64,000 nt of DNA from Semisulcospira habei (lineage: Eukaryota; Mollusca; Gastropoda; Semisulcospiridae), in assembly GCA_036245525.1 (NCBI GenBank), contig BTPG01000004.1:235542318-235606317 (forward strand). The letters are read 5' to 3'. Below, one piece after another: positions 11,082 through 23,100 of this stretch; within the stretch, counting starts at the first letter, position 1, and each line of letters begins with the position of its first letter. A program made the position numbers and the translations under genes. Below the pieces are notes generated by a model that saw only the letters and a program-made list of their open reading frames with translations, made no database searches and was not told the origin of the DNA.

Positions 11082-11225
11082 CAAGGGGAATTACTCAGCG
11101 CTGGACACAGACAAACAGATTCCCTGCTGTTTGTCCAGCGCAGAGTAATTCCCCTTGGTCTGTATACAATTCTTCCAGCGCTAGCCTGACCTATCTGGTT
11201 TGTGAGTAAACTTATTTCACACACT
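11082..11225. repeat. Foldback, family C
   Basis: Inverted arms around CCAAGGGGAATTACTCAGCG and its complement (11088-11158), then CTGACCTATCTGGTTTGTGA. Related copies are at 52538-52842 and 57140-57250. Confidence 0.7.
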
Positions 11226-11827
11226 GGTGTATTGCGAATGATAAGGGTCAAGACCACTTTTTCTCTTGCACAACACAGGTGACAAAAGAACTTTTCCGCT
11301 TAGAGGAGTAGAGACGAGCAAGGACTCGCAAGAAATGCTGCATTATAAAACTGAAGTTCATGCACATAAACTCCAGACCCAAAAGGTGGCCCCAAAGCTT
11401 GGAAAATGCAGAGAAGAGCCCGGCGAAGAAAGAAACACGCTTAGAATTGTGTTGCAACTGTCTTTTCTAAGCGTGTTTCTTTCTGCGCTGGGTTCTTCCG
11501 CGCACGTGAATGTTGATGAAACCAAATGCACTGCAGATGAACAAGAACGCGTAAAGGTAATACTGGGGCATGGTATACCGATCTTCAGACTCTGCATAGC
11601 ATGTGATACTAATGCTACATGAAAACACAGATAAAAACCCTGTACGTGCACACGTTCTGCAGTGACAGTGTGCGGGGCTGTTAGGAAGTTTGTGCAGTTT
11701 ATGATGCCCGTTTCCATCTGATGGCGTGGCCGTGAGAACAGTTGAAGCAGAACCTGGTTTGTACAGCCACCTTCAGGTGAGACCACTTGTTATTAAAGAC
11801 CATCCATTAGGAGGCTGAAGACGGTCC

Positions 11828-12155
11828 TTAACCCATTCAGCCCTGACACACTACAGCGGGAGATGGATGGACCATGATAATTCAAGGGTAGTGCCAGATT
11901 AGCTTGGCGCTTGAAGGCGCCAAGCTAATCTGGCACTACCCTTGAATTCTCATGGTCGACTCCTCTCTTGCAACCTATTTGTGGGGTGACACTGCCCAAA
12001 TTGTGCAACCGTGGAGTTAAGGTTGTGGAAATGTGGTGAAGGCGCCAAGCTAATCTGGCACCACCCTTGAATTATCATGGTCGACTCCTCTCTTGCAACC
12101 TATTTGTTGGGTGACACTGCCAAAATTGTGCAACTGTGGAGTTAAGGTTGTGGAA
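11828..12155. repeat. Foldback, family A, TTAA-ended, partly duplicated
   Basis: The outer ends are TTAACCCATTCAGCCCTGAC (11828) and GTGGAGTTAA (12020). The inner palindrome is 11870-11957, with ACCATGATAATTCAAGGG arms. The right half is repeated in tandem to about 12155. Confidence 0.8.
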
Positions 12156-12199
12156 ATGTGGAGTTAACAAGGTTAAGGACATGCGACACTTTCAGCCCT

Positions 12200-12330
12200 T
12201 CAGGATTTCTCTGGACAGTCTGGACAGCTTGTAAGTACTTCAGGATTTCTCTGGACAGCTTGTAAGTACTTCAGGATTTCTCTGGACAGCTTGCAAGTAC
12301 TTCAGGATTTCTCTGGACAGATTTCACTCG
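12200..12330. repeat. Short tandem repeat, about 32 bp
   Basis: About four copies of a unit containing CTTCAGGATTTCTCTGGACA, spaced by GCTTGTAAGTA. Confidence 0.8.
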
Positions 12331-12626
12331 TAAGACAGCTGGGACTGTAAGTCAAAAGCTCGACCCTACAATACAAGGTTTGGTTTGATCATTCCTCTAG
12401 ACAGCACATCCTTTAACACCACTGTTTTCTCTACCAAACAAATGTGGCTCCTCAAAACAGGTTCTACTGTAGGTGATGGCAAGGATGAGAGCTTGGGTGG
12501 TGGTGCGTAGGAGGGGGTAGGTTTGGAGTATGTATGGGGGGGGGGGGGAGTGAAAGTCAGGTTAAACTGTCCATCAGAATTTGACAAACTTTTGTCGGGC
12601 GGCAACTGTTTATCTCGGCGACCAGT

Positions 12627-12716
12627 TCACTTGACTTGAACACTAGCTCGTCGGGGAGTCATGGCTTTGCCGGCTCCCAACTTGTCCAGAGCCGTTTCAC
12701 AAGGCCCCATGATGTC
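12627..12716 (-). CDS. STKLD1: STKLD1-like exon 19 (terminal)
   Basis: Acceptor TGTGTGGCAG, phase 0 entry, reads [20 protein letters not shown] and ends PRRASVQVK with TGA at 12627-12629. It resembles the C-terminal helix of vertebrate STKLD1 (SCAEKVLLRLE region). It accepts either 18a or 18b, which both end in phase 0. Confidence 0.82.
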   Translation of the reverse strand, partial: DIMGPCETALDKLGAGKAMTPRRASVQVK

Positions 12717-15700
12717 CTGCCACACAAAACATTCATATCAACAAGCTGCATACTTCTGTACACTCGCAAATAAAATAATATCCTCAGACACAAAATATAA
12801 AATAATATCCTCGGACACAAAATATGAAATAATGTCCTCGGACACAAAATATAAAATAATATCCTTGGACACAAAATATGAAATAATGTCCTCGGACACA
12901 AAATATGAAATAATATCCTCGGACACAAAATATAAAATAATATCCTCGGACACAAAATATAAAATAATATCCTCGGACACAAAATATGAAATAATATCCT
13001 CGGACACAAAATATAAAATAATATCCTCAGAAACAAAATATAAAATAATATCCTCGGACACAAAATATTAACCCATTGGCCGTCAGTAACGGTTTTTGTT
13101 GTGGCGATCCCTGCAGGAACCATGGTGACAAAAACTACTACTGATGGCTGTCGGGTTCTTATCAACATTCTATCATACTTTCTGATAGCTGTCAGGTTCT
13201 TATCAACATGCTATCATACTTTCTGATAGCTGTCAGGTTCTTATCAACATGCTATCATACTTCCTGTAGTCTCTAAGGAAACATGAACAAATGCTCTGAC
13301 AGCTACACAAAATATAATGTTAGTACCAATAATCTACCTCCTCTTGTATACTTTATCACATTATCAGCAACATTAAACAAAACCTGCACCTGGCGCGAGT
13401 TGTGACAAGCTTGTAAACAATACCTGCAACTCGGTGTGAGCTGTGCTAAGTTTGCAAAGAGAGGCCTCACCTTATTTTCCCGGTAGCGTTTGTACACCTC
13501 CGAGAGCATGCTGGGACCCACACCCACGTGCCGCATCTCCGCGTTTACATCGTCTAGCGAGGCGGCCACAGCACAGCAAAAGATACAGTGGGGAGTCAAG
13601 CAAAGCTGTATGGCTGGCATGCGTAACCAGCGTGCTACAATTCTTCAGGGTGATGTTGATCACAGTCTGCTTACAGCCATATGCAGACCAACTATGACTG
13701 ATGTCACCCCAAGGAACTGCAGCACACTGGGTACATGGGTGACAGTTGGCAGATGGGAAGACAACAATTGACAAATACAGTCTAGTGTATGGAATTCTTT
13801 CAAAATCAGACCCTTAACCCCTTGACTGTTGAGAGAAAGTCAACACAATCCAACTTGCTGGCACCACTTAAATCCATGTTTTTTTGTGTGGCTCAGGTTC
13901 TTTGGCACTGAGCTAACCAAGATTCCAGAAACGTAGTCTGAGTCCGCTAGCAGTGAAGGGGTTAATCGCTTGACTGCTAAAAGACGACACTGCTCGGCAG
14001 AAAGACAAGACAGTTTAATTACCCTGTGGCTGTTACTGACACTAGTGCTCGGCAGAAAGACAAGATAGTTTAATTAACACTGCTCGGCAGAAAAGGCGTG
14101 CAGCTGTGCATCTTTTCCGTCAAGCAATACCGTCTTCTGCTGTCAAGGGGATAGAACACGCACAGCTAGCGCTGACATTTCATATCCATTGGCGCTTCTA
14201 TATATTTCCACAACTGCCAACATTCACCCATGTACATACAGATACAAGCAAATCTGAAAGGCAACACATGCAGGGATTACTGTGAACAAGCATAATGAAC
14301 TCAGAATTCAACTGTCATTCTGCATTGTATCCCATGGTCGGTGAGGTTTCCTGTGATCTTGACACTTGTCTTTTCTGCATGGCAATCACCCAAGTACAAG
14401 TTGTGTCACCAAGGTGTCAGATGAGGTCAAAAGATCTTTGTGTTCCACGACCATGCCCTACACCAGGTGGCCTATTGGAATCTTACCCTCAGACCAGGGC
14501 CAAACTGGATGTTAATTCAGGCACAGCACTGCAGCTGAACACTGTAGAGCATTGTTGACATCACAGAAGAACTCGATAAAGAATTGTTGATGACATAGCT
14601 GCAGCACTTCCTGTCATGGAGGCTCTTTTATGTTTATTATCAGAAAATTGGAAGTATTCAAAATTCATTTTTCTCTAAAAGGTATTTTTTCGAAAAATAC
14701 TTACCGATGACATGACTACATGGGAATATCTACTTCTAGGCTCAATTTTAGCCTACTTGCCCGTTGTGTGCCCACACAACCCGAGAGGCACTCGGGGAAC
14801 CCCCCAGAGGGGCCGAGAGTTATCTCCCCATACCTGCCTTACCAGATCCGGTCACAAGACCATTCAGTCTGATACTTCGCTCGAAAGCGGCAAGCGGGGC
14901 AGGCGGGAGGGTCATCCGAGTCATGTCATCGGTAAGTATTTTTCGAAAAAATACCTTTTAGAGAAAAATGAATTTATTTCCTCAAAAACATTACCGATGA
15001 CATGACTACATGGGAGAATTGCGATGAGGAGGCGGGTGCCGCCCAAAACTCCCCCAGCAGAACAGCGCCGTTCTCCCCGTCGCACACTCCCGACAATTTT
15101 AGCGAAGTGCCTATCTACGGTGCCAGTGGCACCGGGAGGGAGTGTTGCGCGGCGGCGATGTCCCCCCACCAGTGCGAGATTCTCTCGCTGGCTAGCCAGG
15201 TCCCGGAGGTAGAAGGAGCAAAGACCGACTCGGTTTTCCAGCCCACGGCTGCCACCAAGTCCTTGACAGCGCAGCTTCGATCAAGCGTGACGCTCGTGGC
15301 CATAGCTCGTACCTCGTGTGCGTGAAAGTGCAGCCTCTTCGCTCCCTGAGGGAGATCTCCTGATAAGCGGAGCGTATGACCCAGCGGAGCCAGGAAGATC
15401 GTCTGGACTGTAATGTCACGCCAGTTGGGTCTTAGAGGTAGGAAGAGGCGCGACCGTCCCCTGAGGACGGGCCTAGATCGCCGCAGATAGATTTTAAGGG
15501 CGCGCCCGGGAACCTGTAGCCTGGTCTCCTGGGACCGGGGTCGGTCTCTCAGCGGCCTAATGGTGATCACCTGAGGTGGAGTTAAAGGAGACCTGTTCTT
15601 CGCCAGAAAGGCCGGGTCCGTGAGCCGCTGGACGGAGCCATCTGTTCGGAACTGCAGACCGGCAGGGCGTGCCGAAAGCGCATGTAGCTCGCTCACACGT

Positions 15701-18700
15701 GAAGCGGAAGCAAGTGCCAGCCGGAAACAAGACTTGCGTGCCCAGTCCGCGAGCTGGGCCAAAGGTAATGGTTCGAAGCGGGTGGAGTTCAACCACGTGA
15801 GCACCCAGGGTAGGTCCCAGCGAGGAATGAGCGAGCGGAGTGTCGGGCGCTGGATGCCGAAGTGTCCCATAAGGTCGGCTAGGTCCTTGCAGGCGCCCGG
15901 ATCGAGTCGTCCCAGGTGACGATAGGTGTCCGCAACCATGGACAGGTAACCGCGTACCGTGATGAGGGCTAGGCCTGGGTCTCGGAAGAGCCAGAGAAAG
16001 AAGTCCGCCAGCGGAGGATGCGTCAGATCCGTGGGCGTAAGGCCATGATCGGTGCACCAGGAACAGAGGACTCGCCACTTCCCTCGTAGACTCGAAGGGT
16101 CGACAGTCTCCGGGCCGCAGCGATTGCCTCCATTGCTGCACCTGAGTAGACTCTAGCTCCGAGAGCTTGCCGCACAACCTCCAGGCGTGAAGGAGGAGAC
16201 ACTCCGGGCAGGGGTGGAACAGCGCCTGGCGCGGTTGCTTGAGCATGGCCCGCGGGGTGGGCAGCAGCAGGGGCGGGTCTGTGGCGAGGCTGAGCAGGTC
16301 GGTGGTCCAGGAGCGGTTCCAGGCAACGGCGCGACCAACAGGAGGCACGCCGAACAGCCCCGAAGTTAGAGGAGGACTTAGGGAACGAGGACGGTAGGGG
16401 GACAGGTATAGGCCACAAGTCCGTCCCAGGGAATGGAGAACGCATCGACAGCCCAGGCAAGGTGGTCGGGAATCGGGGAGACGAAGAGGGAAAGCTGGTG
16501 GTTCCACCTCGTGGCGACCAAGTCGACCTGGGGAGTCTCCCAGCGGGCGCAGATCATCCGAAAGATGTCCTGTCGCAGGGTCCATTCCGTGTGTAGGAGT
16601 TGGTCGCGGCGAGACCGAGAGTCGGCCAAGACATTCAGGCATCCGGGAACGTGCCGGGCTTGAAGGATAATGCTCCGGTCCTCGCACCAACGCATCTTCC
16701 TGTAGAGGAGCATACACAGGCCAGGGGAGCGTGTGCCACCTTGCTTCTGGATGTAAGCGACCACCGTCGTGTCGTCCGAAAGCACGAGAAGCTCCTGGTG
16801 TCTGAGGAGGTACTCCCCGGCCTGAAGGGCTCGCCAGACGGACTGCCTCTCCAGCTAGTTGATGTGGGTGTGCGCCAAGTGTGAGGGCCAGGGGCCCGCC
16901 GACGCGAGGAACCGCGGTAGGAGGTGGGCCCCCCACCCCGAAAGGCTGGCATCGACGCAAGGAGAGACCTGTGGAGGGGGAGAGGCTAAGGGAACTCCCG
17001 ACGCTAGCCACGTAGGGTCAGTCCACCGACGAAGGTGCAGGCGGAGCATCTGGGACACTGTGACCGCGGTCGTCAAGTCTCCGGAAGACGTGAGCCAATG
17101 GAGAAGAAGATGCAGTTGAATTGGCCGGGAGTAGAGACGCCCTAGCGGGATAAGATCCACTGCGGCGTTCATCCAACCCAGCAACTGAAGCCAGACTCTG
17201 GTGGGGGCTGCCTCCTCCCGAGCTAACTGGTCGGCTAGATCCGCCATCTTCTTGATCCGGGGCGCCGGAAGGCGTACCGTGTTGAGGTTGGTAGCGCATT
17301 CCATACCCAGATGCACAACCCGGCGGGAGGGAGAGAGATCCGACTCGCCGTCGTCTACTAGAAAGCCCAGGTGTGCCAGGAGGTGCAGGAGAGCATCTCT
17401 GTCCGTGGCTAGCGCGGTCTCTGATTGGTTGCGCAACGGAGGTCGTCCAGGTAGTTCGACGTGGACTGGAGGAGGACTGTCGGGCTAAGGCGACTAAGAC
17501 GTCCATCCGCCGAGTGAAGACCCAGGGGCGGAGGTTGAGTCCGAACGGCAATCCTACCGAAGGCGCTCGAGCGGTGCGCACTAGTGTCCTGAACTGAAGT
17601 GGAACAGAAGGAGTCGGGGGCGCGACCGAGTCGCGCAAGCTAGGGCTGACGTCTCTCCTGGCCAGACTCAGTGAGTAGGGCGCTACGCCGGCGTACAGAT
17701 CCTCCGGAAGGATCAGCGGGCTTAACGGGGAGAGACGGGAGAGGAAGGCCAGTCACGTGGGACGGCACATGGCGGACTGCTGCAGGCCGGGCTCAGTGAG
17801 GCGGGCGCTGTGCCGGCAAACAGACCCTCCGGAAGAGTCAGCGGGTGTGGCAGCAGTGGCAGTCCTCTGATCAGCCATCAAGTGATCTGAAAGTGGAACG
17901 GAGGGAGTCGGGGCGCGACCGTGTCGCGCAAGCTAAGGCTGACGCCTCTCTTGGCCAGACTCCGAGAGCAGGGCGCTATGCCGGCGTTCAGATCCTCCGG
18001 AAGGATCAGCGGGCTGTGGAGAGAGACGGGTGAGGAAGGCCAGTCAACGTGGGACGGCTCAGGGCAGACTGCTGCAGGCCAGGCTCATTGAGGCGGGCGC
18101 TCTGCCGGCAAGGCAGACCCTCCGGAAGGGTCAGCGGGCGTGGCAGCAGTGGCGGTCCTCTAGTCAGCCAGCAACACCGAGTCCCAATGGGAATCCTTTC
18201 CGTGATGCGAGGGCGGGAAAGGGTGGTCTGCACCGTAAGGGCTGCCGAAGAATCAACCGGAGCCGGAAGTGAGGAAGCAGGCAGGGGCCGCTCTCTTGCC
18301 AACAGCACTTGGTGCTCCCAGGCGGTCACCCCTCCAAGTACTAACCGAGCCCGACGTTGCTTAACTTCGGTGATCAGACGAGAACCGGTGTATTCAACTT
18401 GGTATAGCCGTTGGCCGGCGGTACAGGCCCCCGCGGTCCGACCAAACGTGTCCGGCCAAGTCGCACAGACATCACGAGGAACGAACCGCAGACCCGTAGA
18501 GACTGAGTTGCCGAACAGCAAGGGTCCACCCAAGGGGGCACGGTGAAGTTGCGCTCGCAGGTCCGGCGGCAACGTACTGCAGGGGCGGAGCAGGGCATCT
18601 CGACGCATGAGGTCGCAGTTGGCCGAAGCCACCATCGCGTTGACCGAGGAATGGTAGGCGGCGCAGTTGGCGGTCTCCGCGAGGACCAGCAGGTCTCCTA

Positions 18701-20087
18701 GGAGGGGAGAGATGGAAAGATGCCAGGATACCTCCACCCGACGACCCAAGGCTTGAGTGAGGAGCTCCATAACACCCGAGCAGGGTAAGGTGTTTCGGAC
18801 CAAGGTCGCTGTCTTGTCCAGGCCCCGCGGCGGGGACCGCCGCAGCAGAGTCAGACCGCCGGCTAGCGACACCGCCGAAGGGTCCAGCGTAGGCTGAGGG
18901 ATGGAGAAGGCTAGGAGAGTCCAACACACCAGTCCCGCCGAAACAAGATGTCTAATCCGCGGGCCAGCGACGGTCGGAGAAGAAGACCGGCTCCTGGGAC
19001 GTGGCGAGCTGTAGGTGCGACGAAAAGACGTCTCGAAGACCCTTAAAGCCGGGCGGTTGGGGAAGCGACTTAAACCTCTTGACCTGCCTCTCCGCGTCAA
19101 CGAAGGCGGCGACCTTCCTCTTCAGCGGTGGGGAAGCTGGGCAGGCGTCCGCCGGCAGCGTCACGGCCACGATCCTGGCGGCTTCAACCGGAGCTAGAAG
19201 CGTCTCTGACTGGGAAGAAGACGGGAGCGCCGAGGGGGAAACATCCTCGAGGGCTGCGTGCGAGGTCGAGCGATCCTCCTCGTCCAACAGAGCCGAGACG
19301 GAGACTTCGGGTAGCAGGCTGAGCGCATCGTCCTGCAGGGGGCGTCGAGAATCCCGCTGACAGCGCTCGCGAGGCGAGCGAGGGCGCGGGCGTCTGGAGG
19401 AGGAACGGTGCGGATCAGAGTCGCGGCTGCGTCGCGACGGACGGTGCTGACGTTTCTCCGGGCCCTACTCCGGAAGTAGGCCACTATGCCAGCAAGGCGA
19501 TCCTCCGGAAGGATCGGAGGGCCTGGTGCGGGGAGAGTGGTGAGGACGGCTCGTCAACGACGGACGGCTCAAGGCCGACTGCTGCTGGTCACTCTCAGTG
19601 AGACGTGCGCTAAGCCGGCAAACAGACCCTCCGGAAGGGTCAGCGGGCGTGGCAGCAGTGGCGGTCCTGTGGTCAGACAAAAACCGCGAACCCCGACGAG
19701 GGGACCGTTCCGTGCGGGAGTGGCCGAGGAAACAGCCAGGGCGGCCAACGTGTCAAAGGGCGCTGAACGCTCGTAAGCCGGGCGGGAACGCTCTCGGCGG
19801 AACAAGGGCCAAGGTCCGCCCACAGAACCTCCGGCCAGGCCGCACCCAGCTTACACTTTGGTATTAGTTTCCGTCCACTTAATCAAATTTCAAATACAAC
19901 GATTTTGAATTTCCAAAACTACAGCAGCTCGCCTGAGCTCGCCCTTAGCACCACGTGAAAGTTCTGTGTTTACGTTCCGTGTGTGAGTGAGTGCGCGTGA
20001 CTCACGTGAGCGCGCTTGTTGGGCTCAGTCCGCAGCGGCGCCTTGAGCCGATTTTCAATTGGGATAAAGCACCTATTTAAAGCGCTG

Positions 20088-20123
<36 letters not shown>

Positions 20124-23100
20124 CCTGCGGTCCGAGGAACCACCCGAACGCGGTAGGCAGACCGAGTGAGTGTCCGTCGGCCACCTAAAGTCACCGCACC
20201 GGGAGCACAACGACATTATCTAAGCGTAAGCGGGCTCCCGGTGAAAGCGCAATGGGGCACTCTCGGAGGGCTAACGGGGCTTTAACCGGGCTAACACACA
20301 CGGAGCCCAAGGCCCACGTGCAAAACGGGCGCGACACGGCAACAGCCGACCGTGAGCTAATCAGGCACTACGCACTGAAACGAACCACCAAGCAAAAAGC
20401 AGGGAAGCACCCACAGGCAGCCGGCTCTCAGCCCGAGGGACGGCCGAGGGAACTACCGCTACCTTACCTCTGCAACGAAGGGAAGGGGGGAAAGGGCAGT
20501 CAAACCGCCGTCCACAGAAGCAGAAGAATCCCCGCAAGCGGCCCAACGAAGCAGGAAGAGAAGGCCAGGTAGAAGGCAGGGTAGAAGCGGGCGCAGAGCA
20601 CACGAAGTCGGCAACAAGCGTCGGTAGGCAGAAGACCGGTCGAGGCAGCGAGAGCGCAGGCCAGACACGTCTTCTCTCCACGAGCGAAGTAGAAAGACTG
20701 AATGGTCTCGTGACCGGATCTGGTAAGGCAGGTATGGGGAGATAACTCTCGGCCCCTCTGGGGGGTTCCCCGAGTGCCTCTCGGGTTGTGTGGGCACACA
20801 ACGGGCAAGTAGGCTAAAATTGAGCCTAGAAGTAGATATTCCCATGTAGTCATGTCATCGGTAATGTTTTTGAGGAAATAAACACTTGAGTATGCTCTGT
20901 CGAGTCAATCCAGGTATCATGACATGAAACAGGGATTATACAACAGTCGGATAAATATGTTAAACCATGGCTGCTGATCATTTACAAGCCTGGACTTGCA
21001 CTGACAAACAGTTTTGGCTCCTCAGTAAGAGCCTCGGAACCAGAACTTGTGCATCAAAAGCAAGTCTTCGCTCGTAAATCATCAGCACGCATGGTTTAAC
21101 ATGCTCCTTTCCACAGAAAAAAGATAATGCAGTGAGTCCACGTCAAATTCTGAGTCCATACTGCTTAGTCACACTTCATTCGCAGTCTGGCAGCATCCAT
21201 TGATATGTGGGGAGTGCTGAATACATGTATATGTAGAGGTTACGTATTGATATGCATGAAAAAGAAGTCAATAACCACCAGCAAACCACCACAAGCATCA
21301 AACAAACACACCACACAAACCTCAAGCAGTGTGTTGCATCTGACGACCCTTACGCTAGCCACCAACACACTATAGCACAATCCAAAACCAATCGAGCATC
21401 ACATGCAGGCTGAAGCACACTGAATGTGGGCCAAGTTTTCATAACCCCTTCATTGGCAAGAAAAAGCCGACATGATCCATCTGCAAGGGACACTGATTGT
21501 GATGAGGTCCCAGCGCTTGTGGGGGTCGTGGGGATCTGGCCTTCAATTAACTATTTCAGATACACTCTACGACCACTGGCAGTTAACTCATTGTGCCCGA
21601 GGTACGAAATCCCCACATTTTGGAGTTATCCTCTGAGGACTGCATTACAGTTCAGGAGACAGGTCAACCATGATAGTTCAAGGGTGGTGGCAGAATAGCT
21701 AGGCGCCACGCTATTCTGCCACCACCCTTGGAACTATCATGGTGGAGTCGAATCTGGCTGCGGCCGGTCTCGTTAAAACGGCCGCTTCACCTGGTAATTA
21801 AAGAAGGCGTTTCCATCGGTACTCTCTTTGAAATACTGCGCTATGTCGCTCATGTAATGATGGCCGGTGTACGTCAGCCTTTACACTTCTGTACTTTGAA
21901 ATACTGCGCTATGTCGCTCATGTAATGATGGCCAGTGTACGTCAGCCTTTACACTTCTGTACTTTGAAATACTGCGCTATGTCGCTCATGTAATGATGGC
22001 CAGTGTACGTCAGCCTTTACACTTCTGTACTTTGAAATACTGCGCTATGTCGCTCATGTAATGATGGCCAGTGTACGTCAGCCTTCACACTTATTAATTT
22101 ATGTTCATCATTCGAGACCAAAGTAAATTTCTTTGCAAAAGCACAAACTAATTAATTTTTAACCATTTCGGTGCCAAGAAAATTTGAACACTTAACCACA
22201 AGAGGCATAGATCCTCATGAGCCCCCGCAATTGCGGGGGCTCATGAGGATCTATGCCTCTTGCTGTCCCCACTTTGAATCCACCCGCTCGTGGGACAGCC
22301 AGAGTTGAACACTAAGCAGTCAACTGGATGAGCTACGCAAGGGTAAAGGAAGCCGACCTTACGCAGCGAACACGACCAATACATTTTTGCGGCCCGCAAA
22401 CCAAAGCAGTACAAGTTCTTGTTAGCAGACGGAGCTTAATATAACATTAACCCATTACATCCTGAGGCTCAACATTTTCAAATGTGCGCATGTGTCCTAC
22501 ATAACAGATCAGGAGACACATCGACCATCATTTTTAGCTCAAGGGTGGTGCCGGAATAGCTTGGCGCCTCAAGGAGCCAAGTTGTTCTGACACAACCCTT
22601 GAATTATAATGGTCGAATGTATCGCACGCAACAGCGCACCAGGATGGAGTGGGTTAAGAGCTAGCCAGCCAGTCATGCACGCCTCACGGAGACAGTTTGG
22701 CGGTGAATACAGGTGTCGCCGTCTCTCACCTCGTTCTTAAAGTACTTTGACCAGATCTCTTTGAGGTGGTCGACCACTTTGTAGCTGATCAGGTCCTTGC
22801 AAATCTCCTCTACAAGGGGAAACACCAGAGGCTCGTGTTGTCATGGTTTGTAGCACGCAAAGTGTACAGGCAACACGACACAGACTACACTACAGCAGTA
22901 CCTGTTGTGAGTGCCCACCCTCATGACAAATCACCTGTGATTAACCCATTTAACCACAACCCCCTACAACGGGAGATGGATCGACCATGATAATTCAAGG
23001 GTAGTGCCAGATTAGCTTGGCGCCTGACGGCGCCAAGCTAATCTGGCGCTACCCTTAAATTATCATGGTCGATTCATCTCCTGGAACTAGTACATAATCA

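Larger units (their letters stand above)
14661..20880 (-). mobile_element. DIRS-type tyrosine-recombinase retrotransposon (decayed)
   Basis: Inverted terminal repeats at 14661-14883 and 20681-20880 enclose, on minus, a gag-like region, RT/RNase H and a tyrosine recombinase. An internal complementary region (14921-15013) follows, joining the complements of the two outer ends. That architecture is diagnostic of DIRS1-like elements. No flanking target duplication is apparent, as expected for this order. The coding regions are GC-rich unlike the flanks and are broken by frameshifts. Boundaries are good to a few bases. Confidence 0.92.

Noticed and set aside
15557..17011. 484-codon minus frame overlapping the DIRS recombinase and RNase H
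   Set aside because: High-GC shadow frame; the recognisable protein motifs lie in the other frames.
18298..18416. Functional 5S rRNA gene
   Set aside because: Single copy inside a decayed mobile element, with substitutions in box C and no clear T-run terminator at its 3' end; kept as a 5S-derived sequence.
21734..21830. Candidate kinase-gene exon [15 protein letters not shown] followed by GTGAAG, or read through to a TAA
   Set aside because: The acceptor has no polypyrimidine tract, lies in a tandem repeat, and is not needed: exon 18a joins the terminal exon in frame.
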